Source: Allobosea sp. Root381
GTDB lineage: Bacteria > Pseudomonadota > Alphaproteobacteria > Rhizobiales > Beijerinckiaceae
Assembly: GCF_001429395.1 (NCBI RefSeq)
Contig: NZ_LMJT01000041.1
Location: forward strand, 154,387 to 218,386
Reading direction: 5' to 3'
DNA: 64,000 nucleotides
Shown: piece after piece, positions 1 to 7,722 of the stretch
Layout of the letters: each line of letters starts with the position of its first letter
Position numbering within the stretch: position 1 is the first letter of the stretch
Program-made: the position numbers and the translations under genes
Notes under the pieces: model-generated
What the model was told of the DNA's origin: nothing
The model's input: only the letters and a program-made list of their open reading frames with translations
The model's database searches: none

Positions 1-2
1 GC

Positions 3-440
3 TTTCTGCCCGGTACGGCGCAGGAATATGGCGGGCTAATCAAGCACGGCGCAAAACTGCTCTTCGCCTATAGCGAATGCACGGTCCCGCTCGTCACGAT
101 CATCACCCGCAAGGCCTTCGGCGGCGCCTATGACGTCATGGCCTCCAAGCATGTCGGTGCGGATGTGAACTATGCCTGGCCCTCCGCCCAGATCGCGGTG
201 ATGGGCGCCAAGGGCGCGGTCGAGATCATCTTCCGCGGCATGGATTCGGATGGCATCGCGGCCAAGACGAAGGAATACGAGGACCGCTTCATGTCCCCCT
301 TCGTCGCGGCCGAGCGCGGCTATGTCGACGAGGTGATCATGCCGCACTCGACCCGCCGCCGCATCGCCCGCGCGCTCGCCATGCTGCGCACCAAAAGCGT
401 CGAGCGCCCCTGGCGCAAGCACGACAACATCCCGCTGTGA
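3..440 (+). CDS. pccB: Acyl-CoA (propionyl-CoA) carboxylase beta subunit, C-terminal part
   Basis: Partial gene: the frame is open from the left edge and ends at TGA 438-440, leaving 145 codons. The visible part is the C-terminal carboxyltransferase half, with the family signature GGAYDVMASKHVGAD followed by NYAWPSAQIAVMGAKGAVEI, and a basic tail typical of PccB. In the family, this subunit transfers carboxyl from biotin to propionyl-CoA to give (S)-methylmalonyl-CoA, working with a biotinylated alpha subunit that is not in view. The Met at 138 is internal, not the start. Family assignment is secure; the exact acyl-CoA specificity is inferred. Confidence 0.92.
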   Translation, partial: FLPGTAQEYGGLIKHGAKLLFAYSECTVPLVTIITRKAFGGAYDVMASKHVGADVNYAWPSAQIAVMGAKGAVEIIFRGMDSDGIAAKTKEYEDRFMSPFVAAERGYVDEVIMPHSTRRRIARALAMLRTKSVERPWRKHDNIPL

Positions 441-510
441 TGCCGGCCCGGCGGGACCGGCCGGCCGCGACCTTATACACCTGAAGGGCGACCACCCCTT
501 AAGGCGGTCC

Positions 511-535
511 GCGGCGCGGCGATTCTCCGCGCCGC
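511..535 (+). other. GC-rich hairpin downstream of pccB
   Basis: Perfect 9-bp inverted repeat GCGGCGCGG (511-519) and CCGCGCCGC (527-535) with a 7-nt loop, in the 441-748 gap between pccB and dksA. There is no T-run after it, so it may be a Rho-independent-like stop or only an mRNA-end structure. Nothing else in this 308-nt gap was recognised. Confidence 0.4.
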
Positions 536-748
536 GCCTGCGCCGGCGGCAGGCGTTCCATCGCCCCTTTACGCAGCTGCCGGCCGCGGCGCTGACGCTA
601 CCGGAAGCTTGCCGGGGGACGGCGAATAATAGGCCCTCCAACCCGATTGTTCCCTTGCTGCTCCCCCGCTATAAGGCGCCAAATCGGCGGCCCTCCCACG
701 GCAGAGTCGGTGGGCGCTGCGGGAACGAACAACTCAGAGAGTGCGCCT

Positions 749-1171
749 ATGTCGAAGCAGATCATTCTCGACGCGGACTACAAACCCTCCGACGACGAGC
801 CGTTCATGAACGATCGGCAGCGCGAGTATTTCCGAGGCAAGCTCCTGTCCTGGAAGGACGAGATCCTGAGGGAAGCGCGGGAAACCCTCGTCACGCTGCA
901 GAGCGAGAGCGAGAACCACCCCGACATCGCCGACCGGGCCTCTTCCGAGACGGACCGGGCGATCGAACTGCGCGCGCGCGACCGCCAGCGCAAGCTCATC
1001 GCCAAGATCGAGGCCGCGATCGCCCGCATCGACGAGGGCAATTACGGCTATTGCGAGGAGACCGGCGAGCCGATCTCGCTGAAGCGCCTGGAAGCCCGGC
1101 CGATCGCGACGCTCTCGCTCGAGGCCCAGGAGCGCCATGAGCGCAACGAGCGCGTCTTCCGGGACGACTGA
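749..1171 (+). CDS. dksA: RNA polymerase-binding transcription factor DksA, single-Cys type
   Basis: 140 aa. DksA acts in the RNA polymerase secondary channel and, with ppGpp, tunes rRNA and amino-acid promoters. The sequence shows a coiled-coil with the acidic tip motif ADRASSE (D62 and A64 correspond to the functional DxA tip), the ELRARDRQRKL helix, and the C-terminal globular domain GNYGYCEETGEPI...RLEARP. Only one of the four zinc cysteines remains (C102); the others are Thr, Ser and Ala, as is common in alphaproteobacterial DksA. The ATG at 749 was chosen because the protein then begins MSKQIILDADYKPSDDEPF, like relatives; the frame extends upstream to 647 but that part is not DksA-like. 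A strong terminator follows. Confidence 0.95.
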   Translation: MSKQIILDADYKPSDDEPFMNDRQREYFRGKLLSWKDEILREARETLVTLQSESENHPDIADRASSETDRAIELRARDRQRKLIAKIEAAIARIDEGNYGYCEETGEPISLKRLEARPIATLSLEAQERHERNERVFRDD

Positions 1172-1203
1172 TCGTCCGACGGGCCGCCATACCACACGAG
1201 ATC

Positions 1204-1236
1204 AGAGGCCCCGCCCCGGCATGGAGCGGGGCCTCT
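1204..1236 (+). terminator. Hairpin terminator after dksA
   Basis: Perfect 11-bp stem AGAGGCCCCGC (1204-1214) / GCGGGGCCTCT (1226-1236) with an 11-nt loop, 32 nt after the dksA stop. It also lies before the convergent gene ending at 1266, so it may act in both directions. The T-content after the stem is weak. Confidence 0.75.
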
Positions 1237-1265
1237 CTTGCTTATGCGGCTGAGCTGGTCGGCGC

Positions 1266-1514
1266 TCACCGCCTAGAGCTCGCTCCGGCGGAGCGCCGTG
1301 CCCGAAACTCGAGCGAGGCGCGATAGACCTCCGCTCCTTTGTCGTTTTCCACCTTTGCGGCGAAGACCGATCCCGGATCGACGGGCATGTTGTCCCTGAC
1401 CGCATCGGAGAGCCACACCTGGATATCGTCGGCGGCCACCTTCTCGTTCGGAAACTCGATCGTCTCCTTGGTCACATCGCCGTCGATGATCGTGGTCACA
1501 CGGAATTTTGGCAT
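1266..1514 (-). CDS. Small DUF6894-like hypothetical protein
   Basis: 82 aa, start MPKFRVTTIIDGDVTKETIEFPNEKVAADD. The layout (short N-terminal beta strand, an internal helix, then a C-terminal strand of the form AKVENDKGAEVYRASLEF) resembles the small DUF6894 proteins common in Rhizobiales, whose function is unknown. The resemblance is by pattern only. It is convergent with dksA and has no partner genes. Confidence 0.55.
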   Translation of the reverse strand: MPKFRVTTIIDGDVTKETIEFPNEKVAADDIQVWLSDAVRDNMPVDPGSVFAAKVENDKGAEVYRASLEFRARRSAGASSRR

Positions 1515-2407
1515 CGTTCATCCCCCTCAAACGGCCTGAAAACGCCGGACCTTCGCGTCGGGTTCCGTCCACGCTTCGACAATCGTCGGATCGGCGGCTG
1601 ATGACAGAGCGCAGCAGCTTCCCGAAAATCGCTCGATTCATTTCACGGCCGGCGAAGACGCGCCAAATCCCCGCCCACGCTTGCGCGCGACGGCTCGAGA
1701 TGAGGGGCAGCGGAGCGCCGCGAGGCGCGGGGGTATCGGGCCACTTCCATTGAGCCAGGACGCGGCGCGGAGGGATTGAGCCACCCTCCGCACGCCCCGT
1801 GGCGCTCCGCTTCCGGCGATTTGAAAACTGCGGGCCGCGCTTCTCGGCCGGTCGCTTCCGGTTCCCGCTTCCCTCGACGCCAGTTCGGCTATGCGCCTCG
1901 TCGCGTCCCAGGTCGCGAAAGCCCTCCGCGCCCGAACCTCCCAGCGAGCTCCTCGCACAGGGACCGTAGTATCCCCAGAGCGGTTCCCGCAGCCTCCCGG
2001 GACCGGGGTGCAAACCCGGCCGCAGGCGCCGCCCTCGCCTCCGCCACTGGCTTGCCTTCCGGATGGCTGCCCCTCGGGAGTGAGGTGGTGAGAGGATAAG
2101 TGCAGTGGGGGGCGCGGGGATAAATCCGACCGGAGATGTGCTCGCCGCGAATGGGCTGCACGATCGGAACCACGATTCCGCTTTCGGCCCATTGCAGCCC
2201 CTACGATGTCCATCAGCACCAGCAGGCTCAAGGTTTGGGTCGTCGGTTCGTCGGCCGTCGTGAGACCGACTGCAGCGTTGCGAGCACTTCCGAACGGGCG
2301 TATTCTCAGCCCCGATATGAATCAGCCTCTCGCGCGCCCGTGAGGCACTGATAGAACGCCTCAAACGAGCCGCCCATGCGAGGGACTAGGCCGTAGGGGA
2401 TGGGCGC
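1515..2407. other. Gene-free stretch of about 890 nt with internal inverted repeats
   Basis: No reading frame here looks like a protein: the long minus-strand frames are Arg/Ser/Pro/Gly-rich, as is usual for noise in GC-rich DNA. The stretch holds an inverted repeat GCGGAGCGCC (1710-1719) / GGCGCTCCGC (1801-1810) and two direct copies of ATTGAGCCA (1749-1757, 1775-1783). It could hold decayed mobile DNA or an unrecognised RNA; neither is shown. Confidence 0.5.
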
Positions 2408-2818
2408 ATGTCTCCGAAAGCTGCCATGATCATGGCCGGGCTGATCACCGGTTTGACACCTCCAGTCGGGGCTCACGATATCTACCGACATCTGAGGGAC
2501 AGAGACGGCAAGAGCTGTTGCAGTAAGATGGACTGTCAACCCGCGCCCTATAGACTGACGGCAGGCGGGGTGAAAATGCTCGTGGAAGGGCGCTGGATCG
2601 ATATTCCAAGCGACCGGATACAATACCGCGCTCTACTGGGCGACACAGGCGAATCCGGCGGTGGACATTGGTGCGGCTCTGGCCCCGAACCGGGCGGCTA
2701 TGACCCTTACGTGCCGTATGAAACGATCTGCGCGGTTCTGCCGCCTCAGGCTGGGGAGGCTTGGCCCGACCCATCACATCGACGTGACGTTGACTTTGCG
2801 ACTCGGTGGTCGCCCTGA
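2408..2818 (+). CDS. Small exported Cys-rich protein, conserved in Rhizobiales
   Basis: 136 aa, ATG at 2408. It has an N-terminal signal-like segment (MSPKAAMIMAGLITGLTPPVGA) followed by a compact core with the pattern DIYRHLRDRDGKSCCSKMDC, then GVKMLVEGRWIDIPSDRIQYR, then GESGGGHWCG. This is the layout of a small secreted family seen often in Rhizobiales genomes, with Cys pairs probably forming disulfides. Function unknown. The residues after about 115 (AGEAWPDPSHRRDVDFATRWSP) look less family-like and may reflect a frameshifted or drifted tail. Base composition is lower in GC than that of the flagellar genes. Confidence 0.6.
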   Translation: MSPKAAMIMAGLITGLTPPVGAHDIYRHLRDRDGKSCCSKMDCQPAPYRLTAGGVKMLVEGRWIDIPSDRIQYRALLGDTGESGGGHWCGSGPEPGGYDPYVPYETICAVLPPQAGEAWPDPSHRRDVDFATRWSP

Positions 2819-2893
2819 GGTCCGCTGTCGACCCGTTGCTGACATCGGTTGCCCCCCACGGTATTCTTCGCGCATTCGTCGGGAGATGCTGCA

Positions 2894-3715
2894 GTGGCTG
2901 GCGGGTATTGGCAGTTCGACGGTAACGGTCCGGAGCTCTATGAGCGCTATCTGGTGCCCTCGATCACCATCAAATGGGCTGAGGATCTCGTCGATCGAGC
3001 GCAGCCTCGCACCGACGACATAGTCCTAGACATTGCCTGTGGCACCGGGGTCGTCGCACGTGTGGCGGCTGAGAGAGCGAGACAAAGTCAGGTCACGGGC
3101 CTGGACTTGAATGCCGAGATGCTCGCCGTTGCCCGCAACGTGACGGAGACGGGAACATCGATCCGCTGGGTACGAGGGAGTGCTCAGGACTTGCCATTTC
3201 CGCAAGGCAGCTTCGACCTTGTCTTGTGTCAGCTCGGATTGCAGTTCTTTCCGGATCAGGGCCGAGCTCTTGGAGAGATGCGGCGAGTTCTGAAGGACAC
3301 CGGCCGCGCCGCAATCAGTGTCTACAGCCCAATCGAACGAACGCCGGGCGCGCATGCGTTCGTTCGTGCGCTGGACGAAGTGCTTGGCACGAACGCCTCC
3401 AGGGTTAAGCGGAGCGAACATTCATTCGAAAGTCCGACCCAACTTGAGATCCTGTTGAAGCGCTCCGGCTTTCAGACGGTGGATGTGCAGATCGTCGAAC
3501 AGTCGATCGTATTCCCCTCGGTGCTGGACTATGTGCGCTTTCAGCTCATTGCGACGCCGATGACCGTCCTGCTGAAGGAGAGGACCGAGTCCAAACGCGA
3601 TGCCATTATTGCTTCTATCGCCTCCAGCACCGCGAGTTTCTCCACACTAGCCTCGCTAGCAAATGACACGTTTTCCTTTCCGCAGGAGGCATATGTCGCA
3701 ACGGCCAGCCGCTAG
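2894..3715 (+). CDS. Class I SAM-dependent methyltransferase
   Basis: 273 aa from the GTG at 2894, chosen because GGGAG (2881-2885) sits 8 nt upstream; an in-frame TTG at 2849 lacks a comparable site. Rossmann methyltransferase motifs are clear: motif I VLDIACGTGVVARVAAE, the acidic residue of motif II in GLDLNAEML, then GSAQDLPFPQGSFDLVLC and the QFFPDQGRALGEMRRVLKDTG segment typical of Methyltransf_11/UbiE-like enzymes. Substrate unknown. Codon use is less GC-biased than the neighbours, so recent acquisition is possible. It is convergent with flgH, with a terminator between. Confidence 0.85.
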   Translation: MAGGYWQFDGNGPELYERYLVPSITIKWAEDLVDRAQPRTDDIVLDIACGTGVVARVAAERARQSQVTGLDLNAEMLAVARNVTETGTSIRWVRGSAQDLPFPQGSFDLVLCQLGLQFFPDQGRALGEMRRVLKDTGRAAISVYSPIERTPGAHAFVRALDEVLGTNASRVKRSEHSFESPTQLEILLKRSGFQTVDVQIVEQSIVFPSVLDYVRFQLIATPMTVLLKERTESKRDAIIASIASSTASFSTLASLANDTFSFPQEAYVATASR

Positions 3716-3843
3716 GTGCTTCGAGGACGTTCTGCCCAATTGAGCTGGGCCCCCGCGCAAATGGTCAGGTTCCAGCAACTACCGCAACCGACCCGTACCA
3801 GCCATTCTGCGTCTCGGTCCTCCCGTCCTGTTCCCCAAGGCAA

Positions 3844-3872
3844 AAGCCCCGCGTCGGGAGAACGCGGGGCTT
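3844..3872. terminator. Bidirectional terminator between the methyltransferase and flgH
   Basis: Perfect 10-bp stem AAGCCCCGCG (3844-3853) / CGCGGGGCTT (3863-3872), 9-nt loop. T-rich sequence follows on the plus strand (TTCTTTTCC), and an A-run precedes it that gives TTTT on the minus strand. It lies between convergent genes and probably ends both. Confidence 0.8.
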
Positions 3873-4016
3873 CTTTTCCGGCCGCCTGCCCGAAAGCTTG
3901 GGGAGCGTAGCGGGCGGCCGGGCGTTTCGGCGGCTCGGGAGAGACCGCCGGCCGGTTCGGCGCGGGGAGAGCGGGGAGCGTTCCGCGCCGGCCGGATTTC
4001 GGGAAGGGCGCGGGGG

Positions 4017-4787
4017 CTAGAACGGCAGCAGGATGTCCATCACCTGCTGGCCGTAGCGCGGCTGCTGGACATCGGTGATCTGGCCGCGGCCGCCATAGGC
4101 GATGCGCGCCTGGGCGATCTTGGCGGAGTCGATGGTGTTGTCGGATTCGATGTCCTCGGGCCTGATCACGCCGGCGACGATCAGCTCGCGCACCTCGAAA
4201 TTGACGCGGATCTCCTGCTTGCCCTCGATCACGAGGTTGCCGTTCGGCAGGGTCTGGGTGACCACGGCCGCGACACTGGTGGTGAGCGTCTCGGAGCGGT
4301 TGACCGAGCCCGCTCCCTCGCTGGAGGCGGCCGAGTCGAGCTTCAGCAACGAGCCAGAGCTCGCGCCGTCGGGCAGGAACTTGTCGAGCTTGTTCTCGAA
4401 GCCGAAGGCGTTGTCGGCGCCGACATCCTCGCCGTTCTTGCGGCTGCGCTTGGTGCTGTTGTTGAGCTGGGCCCGGTCGGTGACCTTGACCTTGACGGTG
4501 ACGAGATCGCCGACCTGCCGGGCGCGCTGATCCTTGAAGAAGGCGCGCGAGCCGGTGCGCCACAGCGAGTTCGGCGCGAAGGAGGCGTGCTCCATCTGCG
4601 GCATCGGCATCTGCACGGGCTTGTAGCCCTTGGTCGCGGTCGGATCCTCGATCGGTGAGAGCACCGGCGCCTGGCCGACATTGGCGAGCCGGTCGGCGGC
4701 CCCGCAGGCGCCGAGCACGGCGCCGAGGACGAGAACGCCCGACAACTTGAGCGCACCGGAGAGCTTGAGAGCGGTCATCTTGGTCAT
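4017..4787 (-). CDS. flgH: Flagellar L-ring lipoprotein FlgH
   Basis: 256 aa outer-membrane lipoprotein that forms the L-ring, the bushing for the rod. A signal peptide ends in a lipobox LGAC with the lipidated Cys at 28. The FlgH core is clear: SFAPNSLWRTGSRAFFKDQRARQVGDLVTV, then TTSVAAVVTQTLPNGNLVIEG(K)QEIRVN and the REL(I)VAGVIRPEDI block, ending in DILLPF. It is last in the leftward operon flgF-flgG-flgA-flgH, 23 nt after flgA, and probably shares the sigma54 promoter ahead of flgF. Confidence 0.96.
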   Translation of the reverse strand: MTKMTALKLSGALKLSGVLVLGAVLGACGAADRLANVGQAPVLSPIEDPTATKGYKPVQMPMPQMEHASFAPNSLWRTGSRAFFKDQRARQVGDLVTVKVKVTDRAQLNNSTKRSRKNGEDVGADNAFGFENKLDKFLPDGASSGSLLKLDSAASSEGAGSVNRSETLTTSVAAVVTQTLPNGNLVIEGKQEIRVNFEVRELIVAGVIRPEDIESDNTIDSAKIAQARIAYGGRGQITDVQQPRYGQQVMDILLPF

Positions 4788-4810
4788 GGCCTGGGTTCCG
4801 TGACTCGGGA

Positions 4811-5866
4811 TTATCGGGCGCTGGCGATGCGGCCGGCCGAATTGGCCTGGACGGAAATCCGCCCGGGGCCGCTGACCGTGCCCTGCAGCGCGCGCTTGGA
4901 TTGGGGATTGGTGGCGGTGACGACGTCGCCCATGGCGCCGGCATCGTTGGCCCGGCCGCGCATGGAGATCGTCAGCCCGCGCGATTCGTAGACGATGGTG
5001 ACGAGGTCGCCCTTGGCGACGATCTCCTCGCGCTGGACGTCGCTGGCCCGCAGCGGCAGCCCCGCGATCAGCGCCCGGCGCGCCACCTTATCGATCGCGG
5101 TGCGCGGATCGACGAGAAGGTCGCCGAGCTGGCCGTCGCGCGGGCGACGCTCGATCTTGACATCGTCCTTGCCCAGCGTCTCGCCGCGGGCGATGGCGCG
5201 CTTCGGCACCACAACCTCGACCGTTTCGACCAGTTGGCCGCCGAAGCGCACCGGCTTCAGCTGCATCGCCGTGCTGCCCGGCACGGAGATCCGGGCCTGC
5301 AGGCGGCGGCTACGGGCATCGAAGCTCAGATCGGTGACAGCGACGGCGCCGGAGAGCTCGGGCTCGACCGCGATCGCCGGGGCGCCGCCGTCGATGGATA
5401 GAGCGAAGGCGCGGGCGTCGATGCCGTAGCGCTCCTGCAGCGCGAGCCTGACCGCAGCCTCGATGTCGGAAGCGAGGATGCGCCGCGCTTCGCGGGTCAC
5501 GACGACCTGCATCGCGCCGTCGCTGTCGATTTCGCTGGCGTTGCTGATGATGCCCGCGGCGCGGGCGGCTTCGACGATTCGCGCGACCTGGATCGTGCCG
5601 GTCTCGCCGAGCGCGGGCGCCCGGAAGGCCGGGGTCGCGGCGGCTTCAGCGGAGAGCCCGTCGATCAGGTCGCCGAAGGAGACGAGATCGCGGCTGAGCC
5701 GGAGCTCGGTGCGCAGCTGCTTGCGGAGCGGCTGCCGCGCCGCAGCGGGCTGGCCGGCCGAGACGGCCGCGATCGCCACAGTGCGCTCGGCGGCGAGCGG
5801 CTGCGGGCCGATCATCGCGGGGGTGAAAAGCAGGAGCGCGGCCAGGGAAAGGCTCGAACGGATCAT
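4811..5866 (-). CDS. flgA: Flagellar P-ring assembly chaperone FlgA
   Basis: 351 aa, start ATG at 5866 with GGGGAGG about 7 nt upstream. It has an N-terminal signal peptide (MIRSSLSLAALLLFTPAMIG...A). The C-terminal SAF/FlgA domain carries VVVPKRAIARGETLGKDDVKIERR, then RALIAGLPLRASDVQ and VTIVYESRGLTISMRGRA(N)DAGAMGDVVTATNPQSKR, the classical FlgA signature. The family is a periplasmic chaperone for FlgI polymerisation. It is longer than enterobacterial FlgA (about 220 aa) because of an extra N-terminal domain, which is usual in alphaproteobacteria. The open frame continues upstream of 5866, but only as a shadow of flgG/flgF. Confidence 0.95.
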   Translation of the reverse strand: MIRSSLSLAALLLFTPAMIGPQPLAAERTVAIAAVSAGQPAAARQPLRKQLRTELRLSRDLVSFGDLIDGLSAEAAATPAFRAPALGETGTIQVARIVEAARAAGIISNASEIDSDGAMQVVVTREARRILASDIEAAVRLALQERYGIDARAFALSIDGGAPAIAVEPELSGAVAVTDLSFDARSRRLQARISVPGSTAMQLKPVRFGGQLVETVEVVVPKRAIARGETLGKDDVKIERRPRDGQLGDLLVDPRTAIDKVARRALIAGLPLRASDVQREEIVAKGDLVTIVYESRGLTISMRGRANDAGAMGDVVTATNPQSKRALQGTVSGPGRISVQANSAGRIASAR

Positions 5867-5880
5867 GAAGCTGCCTCCCC

Positions 5881-6672
5881 TTAGCCGCGGAACATCTGGG
5901 TGGTCGCCGACATCATCTGGTCGGCCGCAGTGATGACCTTGGAGTTCATCTCGTAGGCGCGCTGCGCCGCGATCAGCGAGGACAGCTCCGTCACCGCCTG
6001 CACGTTGCCCTCTTCGAGATAGTTCTGCTGCATCGTGCCGAAGCCCTCGCCGCCGGCGAAGCCCTCGATCGGCTGGCCAGAGGCCGCGGTCTCGATGAAA
6101 AGGTTGTCGCCGATCGATTCGAGGCCGACCTTGTTGATGAAGCGCACGAGCTGGATCTGGCCGAGCTGCTGCGGAGCGGTCTGCCCGGGGACCATGGCCT
6201 CGACCGTCCCCTGGGCGTTGATGCTGACGCTCGTCGCATTGTTCGGAATCGTGATCCCGGGCTCGACCTGGTAGCCGTCGCGGGTGACGAGCTGGCCCTG
6301 CGAATCGAGATCGAACGAGCCGTCGCGCGAATAGGTGGTGCGGCCGTCGGGGAGGCGGACCCGGAAGAAGCCCTCGCCGCGGATCGCGACGTCGTACTGC
6401 TTCTCGGTGGGCGTGATGTTGCCCTGGGTCATGACGCGGCCGGTCGAGACCGTCTTCACGCCCGCGCCGACGAAGGTGCCGGCGGGCACCTGCGTGTTCT
6501 GGTCCGAGGTCGCGGAACCGGCGCGCCGGTGGTTCTCGTAGAGCAGGTCCTGGAAGTGGATGGTCTGGCGCTTGTAGCCGGTGGTCCGGACGTTGGCGAT
6601 GTTGTTGGAGATGACCTGGACGTTCATCTCCTGGGCCATCATGCCGGTCGCGGCGGTCTGAAGGGCGCGCAT
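5881..6672 (-). CDS. flgG: Flagellar distal rod protein FlgG
   Basis: 263 aa, the usual FlgG length. It starts MRALQTAATGMMAQEMNVQVISNNIANVRTTGYKR, with the ANVxTxGYKR rod/hook N-terminal motif, contains GEGFFRVRLPDGRTTYSRDGSF, and ends in the amphipathic helix SSLIAAQRAYEMNSKVITAADQMM. It builds the distal rod through the P- and L-rings. It is the second gene of flgFGAH; flgA starts 14 nt downstream. Confidence 0.97.
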   Translation of the reverse strand: MRALQTAATGMMAQEMNVQVISNNIANVRTTGYKRQTIHFQDLLYENHRRAGSATSDQNTQVPAGTFVGAGVKTVSTGRVMTQGNITPTEKQYDVAIRGEGFFRVRLPDGRTTYSRDGSFDLDSQGQLVTRDGYQVEPGITIPNNATSVSINAQGTVEAMVPGQTAPQQLGQIQLVRFINKVGLESIGDNLFIETAASGQPIEGFAGGEGFGTMQQNYLEEGNVQAVTELSSLIAAQRAYEMNSKVITAADQMMSATTQMFRG

Positions 6673-6693
6673 GGCTTAGCTCCTTTTGGCCGT

Positions 6694-7437
6694 TCAGGCT
6701 TGCTGGTCGGCGAGGCGGGCGATCGCCTTGCCGCGCAGCTCGTCGGTCTTGGCCAACATGTTGGCGGTGCTCTGATAGGAGCGCTGGACCTCGATCAGGC
6801 GCGTCATCTCGACGATCGCCTTGACGTTCGAGCCCTCGATCGCTCCCGGCTCGACGCGGGCTTCCGGCCCGGCCGGCAACGCCGGGGCCTGCGACGAGAA
6901 CAGATTGGTGCCCTCGTTCGCCAGGGCGCGCGGATTGGCGAAGCGCACGAGCCGCAGCTTGCCGCGATCGCCCTGGTCGGTGGAAACGGTGCCGTCGGCG
7001 GCGATCCGGGGGTTGCTCTCGTTCGCACCGAAGGTGATCGCCCCGCCATTGCCAAGAACAGCCTGGCCGGACTGCGTCACGAGCTGCCCCTGGGCATTGA
7101 TACCGAGAGAGCCCGCACGGGTGTAGCGCTCGCCATTGGCGGTCTGGACGACGAGGAAGTTGTCGGCGCGCAGCGCCACATCCAGCGGGTTGCCGGTGCG
7201 CGAGATCGCACCCTGCGACAGGTCGAGCGGGGTGCCCTTGTCGACGACATAGGAGAGCGGCCGGTCGCGCGCCACGAAGCTCTCGGCGCTGGCGACCGGC
7301 ATGATGAATTCGTTGAAGCGCGCCGAGCGCGCCTTGAAGCCGTTGGTGCCGACATTCGCCATGTTGTTGGCGATGACATCCAGCTCGCGCGCCAGAGCCA
7401 TCTGACGCGACAGGCCGACGAGAAGCGCGTTCTCCAC
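6694..7437 (-). CDS. flgF: Flagellar basal-body proximal rod protein FlgF
   Basis: 247 aa from GTG at 7437 (VENALLVGLSRQMALARELDVIANNMANVGTNGFK), supported by GGGAG 7 nt upstream; the frame extends to 7518 but that part is not FlgF-like. The rod-protein N-terminal ANNMANVGTNGFK motif, central GDNFLVVQT-type segment (RADNFLVVQTANGERYTRAGS) and C-terminal EMTRLIEVQRSYQSTANML helix are all present. It is the first gene of the leftward flgFGAH operon; a sigma54 element lies 70-85 nt upstream (7507-7522). Confidence 0.95.
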   Translation of the reverse strand: MENALLVGLSRQMALARELDVIANNMANVGTNGFKARSARFNEFIMPVASAESFVARDRPLSYVVDKGTPLDLSQGAISRTGNPLDVALRADNFLVVQTANGERYTRAGSLGINAQGQLVTQSGQAVLGNGGAITFGANESNPRIAADGTVSTDQGDRGKLRLVRFANPRALANEGTNLFSSQAPALPAGPEARVEPGAIEGSNVKAIVEMTRLIEVQRSYQSTANMLAKTDELRGKAIARLADQQA

Positions 7438-7506
7438 GGCAGGTCTCCCGATTCCGTTCCGCGACCGCTTCGACGCTCCCCAGCGCAGCAGCCACGTAAA
7501 CCATCC

Positions 7507-7522
7507 CGCAAGCGCCATGCCA
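7507..7522 (-). promoter_or_regulatory. Sigma54 (-24/-12) promoter for flgFGAH
   Basis: Minus-strand TGGCATGGCGCTTGCG matches TGGCACRNNNNTTGCW at all but two positions, with GG and GC at correct spacing. It points at flgF, whose start codon is 70 nt downstream. A CGGCAA-AAA-TTGCCC palindrome (7623-7637) lies 100 nt upstream, the usual place for an enhancer of a sigma54 activator. Confidence 0.75.
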
Positions 7523-7622
7523 GCATGGTTAATCCCGCTAACATGCTGTTTTTACTTTGAGAACACTCAGATCAAAGCCCGCGACGGAGCCGGCAGAGCC
7601 TGTCTGCCGGGCAAGATCGACC

Positions 7623-7637
7623 CGGCAAAAATTGCCC
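7623..7637. promoter_or_regulatory. Ftr-like palindrome (candidate FlbD enhancer)
   Basis: CGGCAA-AAA-TTGCCC, an inverted repeat with 3-nt spacer between divergent flgF and fliL. The same architecture precedes flgI (35466-35480) and flgE (47690-47704). Assignment to a FlbD-type activator is inferred from position and from the FliX/FlbD system of Caulobacter. Confidence 0.6.
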
Positions 7638-7640
7638 TCC

Positions 7641-7655
7641 TTAACGAGGCGTTAA
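7641..7655 (+). promoter_or_regulatory. CtrA-type box upstream of fliL operon
   Basis: Exact TTAA-N7-TTAA (TTAACGAGGCGTTAA), 67 nt before the fliL start and 3 nt from the ftr-like palindrome. In alphaproteobacteria this motif is bound by the phosphorylated master regulator CtrA, which drives early flagellar operons. Confidence 0.75.
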
Positions 7656-7722
7656 CCGTGGCTGCCCAGTGTGTCCCGACGATCCGCGCAGCCGCGCAGG
7701 TCGGGGAACCAGGCTGCAGGCG

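Noticed and set aside
1980..2110. Possible RNase P RNA or cobalamin riboswitch (CCACTGG and GGAAGGC-like pieces)
   Set aside because: Only short resemblances; the required conserved order (B12 box, paired stems) could not be assembled by eye. An Rfam scan would decide.
1273..2364. Long minus-strand frame in the dksA-methyltransferase gap
   Set aside because: Composition is Arg/Ser/Gly/Pro-rich with no motif, and several overlapping frames look equally good; typical chance frames in GC-rich DNA.
4811..7504. A single 897-aa minus-strand frame ending in FlgA
   Set aside because: Only the last 351 aa (from ATG 5866, with a good ribosome site) are FlgA. The upstream part is an Arg/Pro/Gly-rich shadow of flgG and flgF in another frame, so it is not a fusion.
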